Shown piece after piece: positions 51,860 through 59,838 of a DNA stretch of 64,000 nucleotides (position 1 is its first letter; each line of letters starts with the position of its first letter). The stretch covers positions 1,674,001 to 1,738,000 of the forward strand of contig NZ_CP168034.1 of the NCBI RefSeq assembly GCF_041530365.1. Reading direction: 5' to 3'. Origin of the DNA: Capnocytophaga sp. ARDL2. Lineage in GTDB: Bacteria; Bacteroidota; Bacteroidia; Flavobacteriales; Flavobacteriaceae. Under the pieces are notes generated by a model. The model was not told the origin of the DNA. It saw only the letters and a list, made by a program, of their open reading frames with translations, and made no database searches. The translations under genes were made by a program, and so were the position numbers.

Positions 51860-52720
51860 TTACTGTAACAACTTATTCAACTCAACAACAGCTTCCCCCA
51901 ATCTTGGTCCAAATCCTGATAAAAATTGTCCATCCATTGAGATGATTTTTTTGTTTTTTCCAGCGTTTGTAGCTTCAATACCTTCGATTTTCAGTACTCC
52001 GTCTATACCTCCTACACTTTCCAAACCTTTGTCGAACATCAAAATCACATCTGGATTGTTGGTCAATAACGCCTCTGGAGTCAATGGTTTAAAATCTTCA
52101 ATAGCTGCAGCTGCATTTTCACCACCAGCCAACTCTATTATGTTGTGTAATTGAGTACCTTTTCCTGCAACCATTAGCATACCTGCACCACGCGCATAGA
52201 TAAACAACACTTTGGGTTTGTTTTCTGATATTTTTACAGATGCAATTTGATTATCAATAGAATCAAAAAGTTCTTGAGTACTTTTGAAATTCATTTTTTC
52301 AGACACACTTGCAATCAATTTTTTTGTGCCATCTACTGTAAATTCTTGGTCAATAATTAAGGTTTCAACACCAGCATTTTTCAATTGTTCTTCCATTTCT
52401 GGTTCAAAATCCGTAGAAGTTCCGATAACCAAAGTAGGTTTGAGTTGTAGAATCGCTTCAACTGCAATTTTTTTTACATGTCCCAAATCTTGTGCGGTTT
52501 CTTTAATATTTTCTGGATAAGTACTTGTAACATCTACCCCAACAATTTGATTAGCCACACCGATTTTAGCCAATACCTCAGTTACCGCCCCGTTTAATGA
52601 TACAATTCTTTGATTGCTAACCAATTGTTCGGTTTCAGAGTTAGAAGTGTTACCATTTTCTTTTTTACAGTTTGTGAAAGCAACAGCAGCGATTGCCATC
52701 ATTACGATTACTTTTTTCAT
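51860..52720 (-). CDS. hmuT: heme ABC transporter substrate-binding lipoprotein
   Basis: A 286-residue periplasmic binding protein of the TroA/BtuF type, with a lipoprotein signal ending at FTNC (Cys18). Features are RIVSLNGAVTEVLAKIGVANQIVGVDVTSTYPE, VIGTSTDFEPEME, LFIYARGAGMLMVAGKGTQLHN and the closing LSGFGPRLGEAVVELNKLL, all typical of HmuT/hemin-binding proteins. It hands heme to HmuU. It heads the minus-strand operon, with a promoter at 52756-52787 that carries the 18-bp element shared with the receptor gene. Confidence 0.93.
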   Translation of the reverse strand: MKKVIVMMAIAAVAFTNCKKENGNTSNSETEQLVSNQRIVSLNGAVTEVLAKIGVANQIVGVDVTSTYPENIKETAQDLGHVKKIAVEAILQLKPTLVIGTSTDFEPEMEEQLKNAGVETLIIDQEFTVDGTKKLIASVSEKMNFKSTQELFDSIDNQIASVKISENKPKVLFIYARGAGMLMVAGKGTQLHNIIELAGGENAAAAIEDFKPLTPEALLTNNPDVILMFDKGLESVGGIDGVLKIEGIEATNAGKNKKIISMDGQFLSGFGPRLGEAVVELNKLLQ

Positions 52721-52755
52721 TATTATTTAGATTAATTAGATTAAAATTTCGTGTG

Positions 52756-52802
52756 CAAATATAGAATAATTTTTAATAAAAAAGCAATTTAGAATAAATA
52801 AA
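52756..52802 (-). promoter_or_regulatory. hmuT promoter with 18-bp shared element
   Basis: On the minus strand TTG (52787-52785) and TATATTTG (52763-52756) are 21 bases apart. CAATTTAGAATAAATAAA at 52785-52802 covers the -33 region. The same 18 bases occur at 53461-53478 before the TonB receptor. Likely operator for an iron- or heme-responsive repressor (Fur-like), inferred from its place. Confidence 0.6.
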
Positions 52803-52858
52803 GTTGTCTGTGTTTAATAATACATTTACAAGTTGAATCAGTCCTTTTGTAAATTAAT

Positions 52859-53410
52859 CCGTTGTGCATTTTAAATTATACTTGCTTTAATTTTATTTAT
52901 TTCCTTTTTTAATACAAATTTTGTTAATGTATTGAATTAAGGCTATAGCAGTTATTTTACTGATAATTCGTGTTTTAAAACTGTTGAATGATTTTGGATA
53001 ATTTCTTCTACAGAACAGATAATGAGTAATTTATACCCAAGATAATGGATTTATATGATAAAAAAGATTTCGTTTTCTTTTGTTGTAAATACTCCTTTAT
53101 TATGTTGGTTTTTAAAAAATTAGGTAGTTTTCTAAACAACTGCATTTCACTATCAATACTTAAATGTTCAACAATTAAATTCAAACTCACAAGTTATAAA
53201 TCACTCATTTTTGGCTTTCTCCTTTGATAAGGTAAAAGCTGATGAGGGAAAAACTTTTTTAAAACTTCTAAAATTCTTTCGTATATTTAACTTTGTTGAA
53301 TCTTCGATTTGTCCTAAGTTGTTCATTTTTGATTTGTTTTGGCGAACTAAATATACAGATTTTCAGTTAAATGAATAACTTTTTTTAATTATTTCATAAT
53401 GCACAACAGG
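52859..53410 (-). mobile_element. internally deleted IS982-family insertion sequence
   Basis: GTTGTGCATT at 52861-52870 and its inverse AATGCACAAC at 53398-53407 are terminal inverted repeats. Between them lie the two ends of an IS982-type transposase gene on the minus strand, with the catalytic middle deleted. The element is about 550 bp against roughly 1 kb for an intact one. It sits between the divergent heme promoters. Flanking bases show no clear target duplication. Confidence 0.75.
52871..53326 (-). pseudogene. IS982-family transposase remnant
   Basis: The N-terminal part reads ILEVLKKFFPHQLL, then RRKPKMSDL, an in-frame TAA, LVSLNLIVEHLSIDSEMQLFRKL. The C-terminal part reads SFKTRIISKITAIALIQYINK and, after another frameshift, NKIKASII. 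These blocks match the start and end of IS982 transposases. Several frameshifts plus the missing DDE centre make it dead. Confidence 0.75.
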
Positions 53411-53460
53411 TTAAATATACTCTTTTCGGATTATTTTATATCAAAAACATTTTTATAAAA

Positions 53461-53493
53461 CAATTTAGAATAAATAAAATTTCTTTATCTTTG
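53461..53493 (+). promoter_or_regulatory. TonB receptor promoter with 18-bp shared element
   Basis: CAATTTAGAATAAATAAA (53461-53478), identical to the copy at 52785-52802, lies eight bases before a perfect TATCTTTG (53486-53493). An in-frame TTG inside this box is not the start codon. Confidence 0.6.
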
Positions 53494-53520
53494 CAATCGA
53501 AAAAAATATTCTTTATAAAA

Positions 53521-55659
53521 ATGAACAAAAACCCCTTTATATTGATGAGTTTGCTTTCGGTGCCAATGATTTCTTTTGCTCAAGAGGAATTGATGGAGGA
53601 CGAAAGTGAAGTGTTGGACGAAATTATTATTTCTACACAAATCGAACCGCAATCGTTGAAAAAAACGGTGCATAATGTTCGTATAATCAGTAGTGAGGAT
53701 ATTCAAAATCAGGCGGCTAATCACTTGGGTGATGTGCTCAATCAGTACCTGAAAATCAATGTGATGCCCAATACTGGGCAGGGGCGTTCAACGGTAGCAT
53801 TGTTTGGATTGGACAGTCAATATTTGAAAATCTTGGTGGACAATGTACCTATGGTTAGCGATTCGGGTGTGGGAAATGCCATCGATTTAACCCAAATCAA
53901 TCTAAATGATGTGGAACGCATTGAAATTGTGGAAGGTAGTATGGGAGTAACACACGGTGCTAATGCGGTTTCTGGAATCATCAATATCGTAACCAAAAGG
54001 AAAATTTCGACTAATTGGCAAATCAATACTTCGATTATAGAGGAAACTGTCGGAAAGGAATATGCGTGGTTTGACAAGGGAAAACACATTCAGAATTTGA
54101 AAATTTCAAGAAATTTTTCAGACAAATGGTTTGTGTCTTTTGGGGGAAGTCGCAATCATTTTTTAGGATATTTGGCTGACAATCACTCGGGAATTGATAT
54201 TGAGGAAAATAAAGAACGAGGTTTTGAATGGTTGCCGAAAAAAATTACTACAATCAACGCGTTGGCTTCTTATACAACCGAAAAATCAAAATGGTTTTAT
54301 AAGGCGGATTATTTCACTGAAAGAATACAATTTCACAATTCCATTGTCAAACAACAAGACAATTATCCCTTCGATCCCATTTTATTGGCAGATGACCGAA
54401 ATTATCTTACACACAGAATGTATCATCATGTAAATACCAATGGAAAATTGTTGGGAAATGCAGATTATAATCTATCGATTTCATATCAAAAACAAACTCG
54501 TGATTTTGAGGATTATCAATATTTTTTTTCTGAAAAACAGAAGCAAAATTTTGATAGAAATACCTACGAACAAACAGAGATTTTATATTCCACAGGACAA
54601 CTTTCCAATTTTATTCCTTCGGAAAAATATGCCTTGCAAGTGGGATATGAATTGGTCAATCAGCAGTCGTTTGCCTCGGGAAAATCTGGTCTTTTTCGCA
54701 ATGATAACAATCAATTGATTGATGTAAATGCACGATTTGAAAATTATGATGTTTACAGTGTTTTGGAATACAAACCTACCGAAAAATGGACGGTACGACC
54801 TGGAGCAAGGTATTCGTTTCAGTCGAGATTTGACAATCAATATTCCATTTCGTTGGGTACTCGATATGGAATGAATGCTTTTACAGAGTTTCGTTTGGGA
54901 TTGGGGAAATCGTATCGAACGCCAAATTTTACCGAAATGTACACCTATTTTATAGATAGTAATCACCATTTGGAAGGGAACAAAAATTTGACACCAGAGC
55001 AAAGTTTATCGGTAGAGTTGAATGTAAAACATCAGTGGAATGACGATTTTTACAAACCTTTTCGTTCGCAAATTACTTCGTCTTACATTAGTGTAAAAGA
55101 CAGAATTTCAATGGCGTTGGTAGGAGTAAATCCCACTTGGCAGTTTAAATACATCAATATCGATAACTACAATATGTGGAATACTACACTCGAAAATTCA
55201 TTGATTTTCAGTAGGGGAGAGGTTCACGCAGGATTGTCTTTGTTGGGGATTTCGCAACAATTATCTATGGGGCAAGTAGCCACAGAAACGGATTATTTGT
55301 TTACCTATCAAGCCAATGCAAAATTTGTTTATAAAGAACCATTGACCCAAACACAATGGGCAGTGTATTTCAAACACCAAGGCAAACAACCACAATATGT
55401 GTTGAATACAGACGAAAACAATCAACCTGTATATAAACAGGCCGAAACCGCTCCGTTTACTTGGCTCGATGCCTCGATTACCAAAAAATATTTAAACGAT
55501 AAATTGTGGTTTACCGTAGGAGCAAGGAATTTATTGAATATCAAGAGTATTCGTACACAATTACCTGCTAATATCGGTCATAGTGGCGGTGGAAATGCTA
55601 TGGCAATGGGGTATGGAACATCGTTTTTTGTAAAAGCGGAGTATCAGTTGAATTTTTAA
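53521..55659 (+). CDS. TonB-dependent outer-membrane receptor, probably for heme
   Basis: A 712-residue receptor: signal peptide (FILMSLLSVPMISFAQ), then a short linker with DEIIISTQIEPQSLKKTVHNVRIISSEDIQNQ (TonB box and start of the plug). The plug includes GVTHGANAVSGIINIVTKRK, and the barrel ends in FFVKAEYQLNF with a terminal aromatic residue. Typical barrel blocks LGKSYRTPNFTEMYTYF and KNLTPEQSLSVELNVKH are present. The hmuY gene 12 bases downstream and the hmuTUV operon on the other side make heme the likely substrate (HmuR role). Start set at 53521, since the upstream TTG is in the promoter. Confidence 0.9.
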   Translation: MNKNPFILMSLLSVPMISFAQEELMEDESEVLDEIIISTQIEPQSLKKTVHNVRIISSEDIQNQAANHLGDVLNQYLKINVMPNTGQGRSTVALFGLDSQYLKILVDNVPMVSDSGVGNAIDLTQINLNDVERIEIVEGSMGVTHGANAVSGIINIVTKRKISTNWQINTSIIEETVGKEYAWFDKGKHIQNLKISRNFSDKWFVSFGGSRNHFLGYLADNHSGIDIEENKERGFEWLPKKITTINALASYTTEKSKWFYKADYFTERIQFHNSIVKQQDNYPFDPILLADDRNYLTHRMYHHVNTNGKLLGNADYNLSISYQKQTRDFEDYQYFFSEKQKQNFDRNTYEQTEILYSTGQLSNFIPSEKYALQVGYELVNQQSFASGKSGLFRNDNNQLIDVNARFENYDVYSVLEYKPTEKWTVRPGARYSFQSRFDNQYSISLGTRYGMNAFTEFRLGLGKSYRTPNFTEMYTYFIDSNHHLEGNKNLTPEQSLSVELNVKHQWNDDFYKPFRSQITSSYISVKDRISMALVGVNPTWQFKYINIDNYNMWNTTLENSLIFSRGEVHAGLSLLGISQQLSMGQVATETDYLFTYQANAKFVYKEPLTQTQWAVYFKHQGKQPQYVLNTDENNQPVYKQAETAPFTWLDASITKKYLNDKLWFTVGARNLLNIKSIRTQLPANIGHSGGGNAMAMGYGTSFFVKAEYQLNF

Positions 55660-55671
55660 AACATCAATACA

Positions 55672-57054
55672 ATGAAAAACTATATAATACTTAGTTCGTT
55701 GATTGCAACTACAATAATTAGTTGTAAATCTGATGATAATTCGGTAAAAAATAACATTGCCGTATCTTTTGAAAATCCGTCGGTAAATGCAAATCAAGAA
55801 ACCACCGAAGTGAAAATTTTGTTTTCAAAACCTACTTCAGATGCAGGTGTTTTGCATTTGACATTGACTGAAACGAATGCAGTGTACGGAACTGATTATA
55901 CCACTGCTCCGTCGGCAAATAATCAATCGTTGCAAGTGCCGTTTCAAGCAGGAGTACAATCGGTAAGTTTTCAGTTTGTAAGACAAAACGCATCAAATAC
56001 AGGTAGCGTAAAAGTTGCCATTCAGAGTATTGCCTCTAACGGAATTTATCAAGTGCAAGGAAATACTTCCACCCAGATTTCTTTGTCAGAGTCGAGTTCG
56101 CTTGGTGGAGTTATTGCCCCCGAAGTTGGCGGTTCTACTCAACCCAATCGAGTGTATATCGACTTGTCTGACAATAGTCAGAAAGGCTATCGAAGAGACC
56201 AATGGGATTTAGGATTTTACAGCGGAAACGAATACCGGGTAATCCTAAATAATAGTATGAAAATGGCTGTAAAACAATTGAATACCAATGATATTACACA
56301 AATGGTAAGCATTGACGAAGCCGTAGCAGTAGGAACATTCCTCGAGTCGAATATGGCATTTGTCGATCATCCCAACGGAGCGATTTCACAAACAGCAATA
56401 GCAGAAATTTCAGCCAATGCAGATGAAAATAAAGTGTATTTGCTCAATTTAGGAAATGCAATTCCAACAACACCAGCTTCGGCAGGAGCGGTAAATGTAG
56501 CAGGAGATGCAAGGGGGTGGAGAAAAATAAAAATCAATCGAGCAGCTAATGGGTATCAGTTGTTGTATGCCGAATTGGGTAGTACAACTTACCAAGAGGT
56601 ATCCATTCCAAAAAATACCACACATAATTTCTCGTTTTTTAGTTTGCAAAACAATCAAATCGTAACAGCAGAACCAGAAAAAACGAAATGGGATTTGTGT
56701 TTTTCCACTTTTACAAACGAAGTAGAAGGATTTGGTTCGTATTTCTTTTCAGATGTGATACTTTCCAATCATAAAAATGGGGTAGTCGCATATCAAGTGA
56801 AAGAAGAAAATGGCGTTTCGTATAATTCTTTTACAGCATCACAAATAGAGCAAAGTAAATTTCAAACTAGCGAAGCCAAAGACCAAAGAGCCATTGGTGC
56901 GAGTTGGCGAAATACCCAACCTTTGGAATTGTATCTCGATGTGTTTTATGTGGTAAAAGATGTACAAGGAGCAGTGTACAAATTGAAAATCACTCAAATG
57001 CAAAACAGCACCAACGAAAGAGGTTATCCAAAAGTGCAATATAGCAAGTTGTGA
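55672..57054 (+). CDS. hmuY: HmuY-family heme-binding lipoprotein with extra N-terminal beta domain
   Basis: HmuY proteins capture heme outside the cell and pass it to the TonB receptor. The 460-residue protein has a lipoprotein signal (IATTIISC, Cys18). It is about twice the length of Porphyromonas HmuY. The extra N-terminal domain (about 25-135) looks like a Calx-beta or similar sandwich (ISVSFENPSVNANQ-type strands, TLTETNAVYGTDYTT). The HmuY domain follows: YIDLSDNSQKGYRRDQWDLGFYSGNEYRV, then KTKWDLCFSTFTNEVEG and YLDVFYVVKDVQGAVYKLKI. It is co-transcribed with the receptor and ends in a strong terminator. Confidence 0.88.
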   Translation: MKNYIILSSLIATTIISCKSDDNSVKNNIAVSFENPSVNANQETTEVKILFSKPTSDAGVLHLTLTETNAVYGTDYTTAPSANNQSLQVPFQAGVQSVSFQFVRQNASNTGSVKVAIQSIASNGIYQVQGNTSTQISLSESSSLGGVIAPEVGGSTQPNRVYIDLSDNSQKGYRRDQWDLGFYSGNEYRVILNNSMKMAVKQLNTNDITQMVSIDEAVAVGTFLESNMAFVDHPNGAISQTAIAEISANADENKVYLLNLGNAIPTTPASAGAVNVAGDARGWRKIKINRAANGYQLLYAELGSTTYQEVSIPKNTTHNFSFFSLQNNQIVTAEPEKTKWDLCFSTFTNEVEGFGSYFFSDVILSNHKNGVVAYQVKEENGVSYNSFTASQIEQSKFQTSEAKDQRAIGASWRNTQPLELYLDVFYVVKDVQGAVYKLKITQMQNSTNERGYPKVQYSKL

Positions 57055-57065
57055 GAACGATGAAA

Positions 57066-57116
57066 AAAACATCGCCAAAGTATTCAACAAAATGCTTGAT
57101 ACTTTGGCGATGTTTT
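57066..57116 (+). terminator. strong hairpin terminator, 17-bp stem, sister of the one at 11978
   Basis: AAAACATCGCCAAAGTA pairs with TACTTTGGCGATGTTTT over a 17-base loop. Two positions differ from the 11978 hairpin, each matched by a compensating change on the other arm. Confidence 0.9.
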
Positions 57117-57131
57117 ATTTAGTATTTTTAG

Positions 57132-57139
57132 TATTTTTG
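57132..57139 (+). promoter_or_regulatory. -7 box TATTTTTG of gldA
   Basis: A perfect TAnnTTTG 18 bases before the ATG at 57158. Confidence 0.55.
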
Positions 57140-57157
57140 TGAAATAATTTTTTGAAA

Positions 57158-58054
57158 ATGTCTATTCAGGTAAAAAATATATCAAAAGTTTATGGCGAGC
57201 AACGTGCATTGAACAATGTGTCGTTTGACATAAATAAAAATGAAATCGTAGGTTTTCTTGGGCCTAATGGAGCAGGAAAATCTACGTTGATGAAAATAAT
57301 GACTTCATATATTTCGGCTACGGATGGAGAAGTTTTTATCAATGGAAAAAAAGTGGGAACTGAAGATTTGTCTATCAATAAATCGATTGGATATTTACCA
57401 GAACACAATCCGCTTTATACAGAATTGTATGTAAGAGAATATTTAGAGTTTAATGCAAATATTTATCAAGTTTCCAAAAATAGGATAGAAGAAGTAATCA
57501 AAATTACAGGACTGACTCCAGAGGCTCACAAGAAAATTGGTAGTCTATCAAAGGGATATCGTCAGCGTGTTGGTATTGCATGTGCTTTGCTACATAATCC
57601 TGATATTTTGATTTTGGACGAACCTACCACAGGATTAGACCCTAACCAATTGATAGAAATCCGTCAGTTGATCAAAAATATTGCAAAAGACAAAATCGTT
57701 TTTCTTTCTACACATATTATGCAAGAGGTAGAGGCTATGTGCAATCGAGTGATTATCATCAAAAAAGGAGAAATAGTTTCAAATTATTCTTTAACAGAGT
57801 TACTGCAAAATGAAGAAAATCAGACGGTTGAAGTAGTATTTGATGTGAAAATTGAAGAACAATTCTTAGGAAAATTGCCACATTTGATTCAATTGAAAAA
57901 TGTACATGGTAATGAATGGGAATTGGTATTTTCTACAAAGGACGATATGCGATCAAAATTGTTTGATTTTGCTATCGAATTGGATGTAAAAATTCTTTCA
58001 ATGAATTTGAAAAATAAAAAATTAGAAGAAATATTTAGAGAAAAAACAAGCTGA
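57158..58054 (+). CDS. gldA: gliding motility ABC transporter ATP-binding protein GldA
   Basis: A 298-residue ATPase. Walker A GPNGAGKSTLMKIM near residue 35, signature LSKGYRQRVGIACALL, Walker B ILILDEPTTGLDPNQ and LSTHIMQEVEAMCNRVIII are complete. The C-terminal extension of about 75 residues (ENQTVEVVFDVKIEEQ... LEEIFREKTS) is the one found in GldA, needed with GldF and GldG for gliding in Flavobacterium johnsoniae. gldF and gldG are not next to it here. Start at the ATG, two codons after a TTG. Confidence 0.88.
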   Translation: MSIQVKNISKVYGEQRALNNVSFDINKNEIVGFLGPNGAGKSTLMKIMTSYISATDGEVFINGKKVGTEDLSINKSIGYLPEHNPLYTELYVREYLEFNANIYQVSKNRIEEVIKITGLTPEAHKKIGSLSKGYRQRVGIACALLHNPDILILDEPTTGLDPNQLIEIRQLIKNIAKDKIVFLSTHIMQEVEAMCNRVIIIKKGEIVSNYSLTELLQNEENQTVEVVFDVKIEEQFLGKLPHLIQLKNVHGNEWELVFSTKDDMRSKLFDFAIELDVKILSMNLKNKKLEEIFREKTS

Positions 58055-58060
58055 AAGTAA

Positions 58061-58096
58061 ACAAGGGAATTGAACGATAAAATTCAATTCCCTTGT
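58061..58096. terminator. bidirectional terminator between gldA and the peptide transporter gene
   Basis: ACAAGGGAATTGAA (58061-58074) pairs with TTCAATTCCCTTGT (58083-58096), 14 bp with an 8-base loop, T-run after. Confidence 0.88.
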
Positions 58097-58124
58097 TTTT
58101 TGGAAAATAATATAAAAATTACAC

Positions 58125-59753
58125 TTACTGCTTCTTAACCACAAATTTATTGTAAATCATCAACGAAATAATAGAAACCATTCCTACTCCAAGGATTACC
58201 CACCATATTTTATTCGGTTGATAATGTTCCCAAAGCATATCGGTCATTTCCCAATGTGATAATTGTAATTTTTGTTCGGCTAAAGTAAAATATTCACTTT
58301 TTGTAAATGGTACATTCAATGATGAAGTGTTTTTTCCTATGGAAAGTGCGTATTCGTTTACTTTAGTAGGAATTTCCTTCCAATTGACATCGGCGTTTTT
58401 TAATCCGAACATTTTTTCAAATTCAGAAATTTTCATTCCCAAAACCTTTGATGCTTCCTCTATATAAGTTTCTTTTGATGTAACCTCAGGCATAGCGATA
58501 TTTCGACGATTCATTTCAGTTTGCAACAGCGACAATTTATCCGACCATTTTTGATACAAACCACCTGAGATGAAACCAGTTACCCAGTTACCTACAGCTA
58601 CTGGCAAAAAGTAGGTTCCTTGATACAATCCTTCTTTTCCTTTTGGAGTAATCGTTGCAATAAACGAAGATAGGGTAGGACTACTCATCATTTCTCCTAT
58701 GGCAAAAATCATAGTTCCGATGATACAAAACCACACATTGTTGAAATAAAATGTCAAACAAACTCCGATAGTTGCAATGATAGCTCCTCTGATAATCGAA
58801 CTAATATGAGGCAAATTGATAACCATATACGAAATGGCTACTTGTAAACAGATAATCATAAAGGCATCGAGATTGGTAAACCATTCGGGTTTTACTTGAC
58901 CATTTTCAGTCAATAAATTGGCTAAAAACGGAAGATTTGCATTGATCCAATCACTTATTACGGCAGAATTGATCCAATCGGCAATAAAATTGGGTAAAGT
59001 ATAAAACAATTGATTGAACATTGTCCAAAATCCAATCATCAACAATAATAATAAAGTTAACTTTTTGTCTTTCAAAGCTTTCACAATATTTAGCACCGAA
59101 TTTTTCAGTTCAGTAAGTAAAGGAGTTTTGTATGTTTTTTCAATTTTGGGTTCTTTGTAAAACAGAAGTACAAACAGCAAATTGATACCAATAACCACAG
59201 CTGCTTGAATAAAAATAATTTTCCAACCAAATTGTGTACGCAAATACGACGAAGCAGCAGGACCTACAAATCCTCCGATGTTTACCATCATGTAAAAGAT
59301 TCCGAAGCCCATAGTACCAGTGGTTTCGTCGGTGTTTCGGGCAATGATTGCCGAGGCAACAGGTTTAAAAAATGCGGCTCCGATAGCTACCAACATGAAA
59401 ATCATATACATACCGAAATAGGTATTGACTTCGCCCATGAGATAATAGCCAACAATCATTATGGTGTAAGCAATGACCAAGGATAGTTTGTAACCAATTC
59501 TATCGGCAATTACTCCAAAAAATAAGGGTAAAAGATATAAGATAGCAGTTACATTTCCCATAATTGCCCCTTTTTGAATGTGGTTAAATCCAAGACCACC
59601 TTCGTCTGTAGAGGCTACAAGGTACAGTCCCAACAATCCAAAGATTCCGTACCACGCCCAGCGTTCCATAAGTTCCATAAAACTAGCCAACCAAAAATTC
59701 CCATTAAAGGATTTTAGTGAACTGAGCAATGAAGTTTTGTTTTGATTTTGCAT
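58125..59753 (-). CDS. POT/PTR-family proton-coupled oligopeptide transporter
   Basis: A 542-residue major-facilitator protein with about 12-14 helices. The N-terminus FWLASFMELMERWAWYGIFGLLGLYL corresponds to the ExxERxxYYG-type helix 1 of peptide transporters (here ELMERWAWYG). The POT signature appears as IFYMMVNIGGFVGPAASSYLR. A long loop between the last helices (about residues 405-500) is larger than usual. It would import di- and tripeptides. The peptidase PepD encoded just upstream on the same strand could then hydrolyse them. Confidence 0.88.
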   Translation of the reverse strand: MQNQNKTSLLSSLKSFNGNFWLASFMELMERWAWYGIFGLLGLYLVASTDEGGLGFNHIQKGAIMGNVTAILYLLPLFFGVIADRIGYKLSLVIAYTIMIVGYYLMGEVNTYFGMYMIFMLVAIGAAFFKPVASAIIARNTDETTGTMGFGIFYMMVNIGGFVGPAASSYLRTQFGWKIIFIQAAVVIGINLLFVLLFYKEPKIEKTYKTPLLTELKNSVLNIVKALKDKKLTLLLLLMIGFWTMFNQLFYTLPNFIADWINSAVISDWINANLPFLANLLTENGQVKPEWFTNLDAFMIICLQVAISYMVINLPHISSIIRGAIIATIGVCLTFYFNNVWFCIIGTMIFAIGEMMSSPTLSSFIATITPKGKEGLYQGTYFLPVAVGNWVTGFISGGLYQKWSDKLSLLQTEMNRRNIAMPEVTSKETYIEEASKVLGMKISEFEKMFGLKNADVNWKEIPTKVNEYALSIGKNTSSLNVPFTKSEYFTLAEQKLQLSHWEMTDMLWEHYQPNKIWWVILGVGMVSIISLMIYNKFVVKKQ

Positions 59754-59770
59754 AAAATTATCTATTAGAA

Positions 59771-59814
59771 AAAATGTCCGAAAATAGTTGAATTGATTAA
59801 TTTTCGGACATTTT
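59771..59814 (-). terminator. terminator after pepD, sister of the one at 14249
   Basis: AAAATGTCCGAAAAT (59771-59785) and ATTTTCGGACATTTT (59800-59814), 15 bp. The inner 12 bp are identical to those of the hairpin at 14249-14286. Confidence 0.85.
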
Positions 59815-59838
59815 AATTATAAGTTGATTATTTATTGT

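Noticed and set aside
53008-53227. Two opposite small frames between hmuT and the receptor
   Set aside because: The minus-strand one is a piece of the IS982 transposase remnant; the plus-strand one is its shadow.
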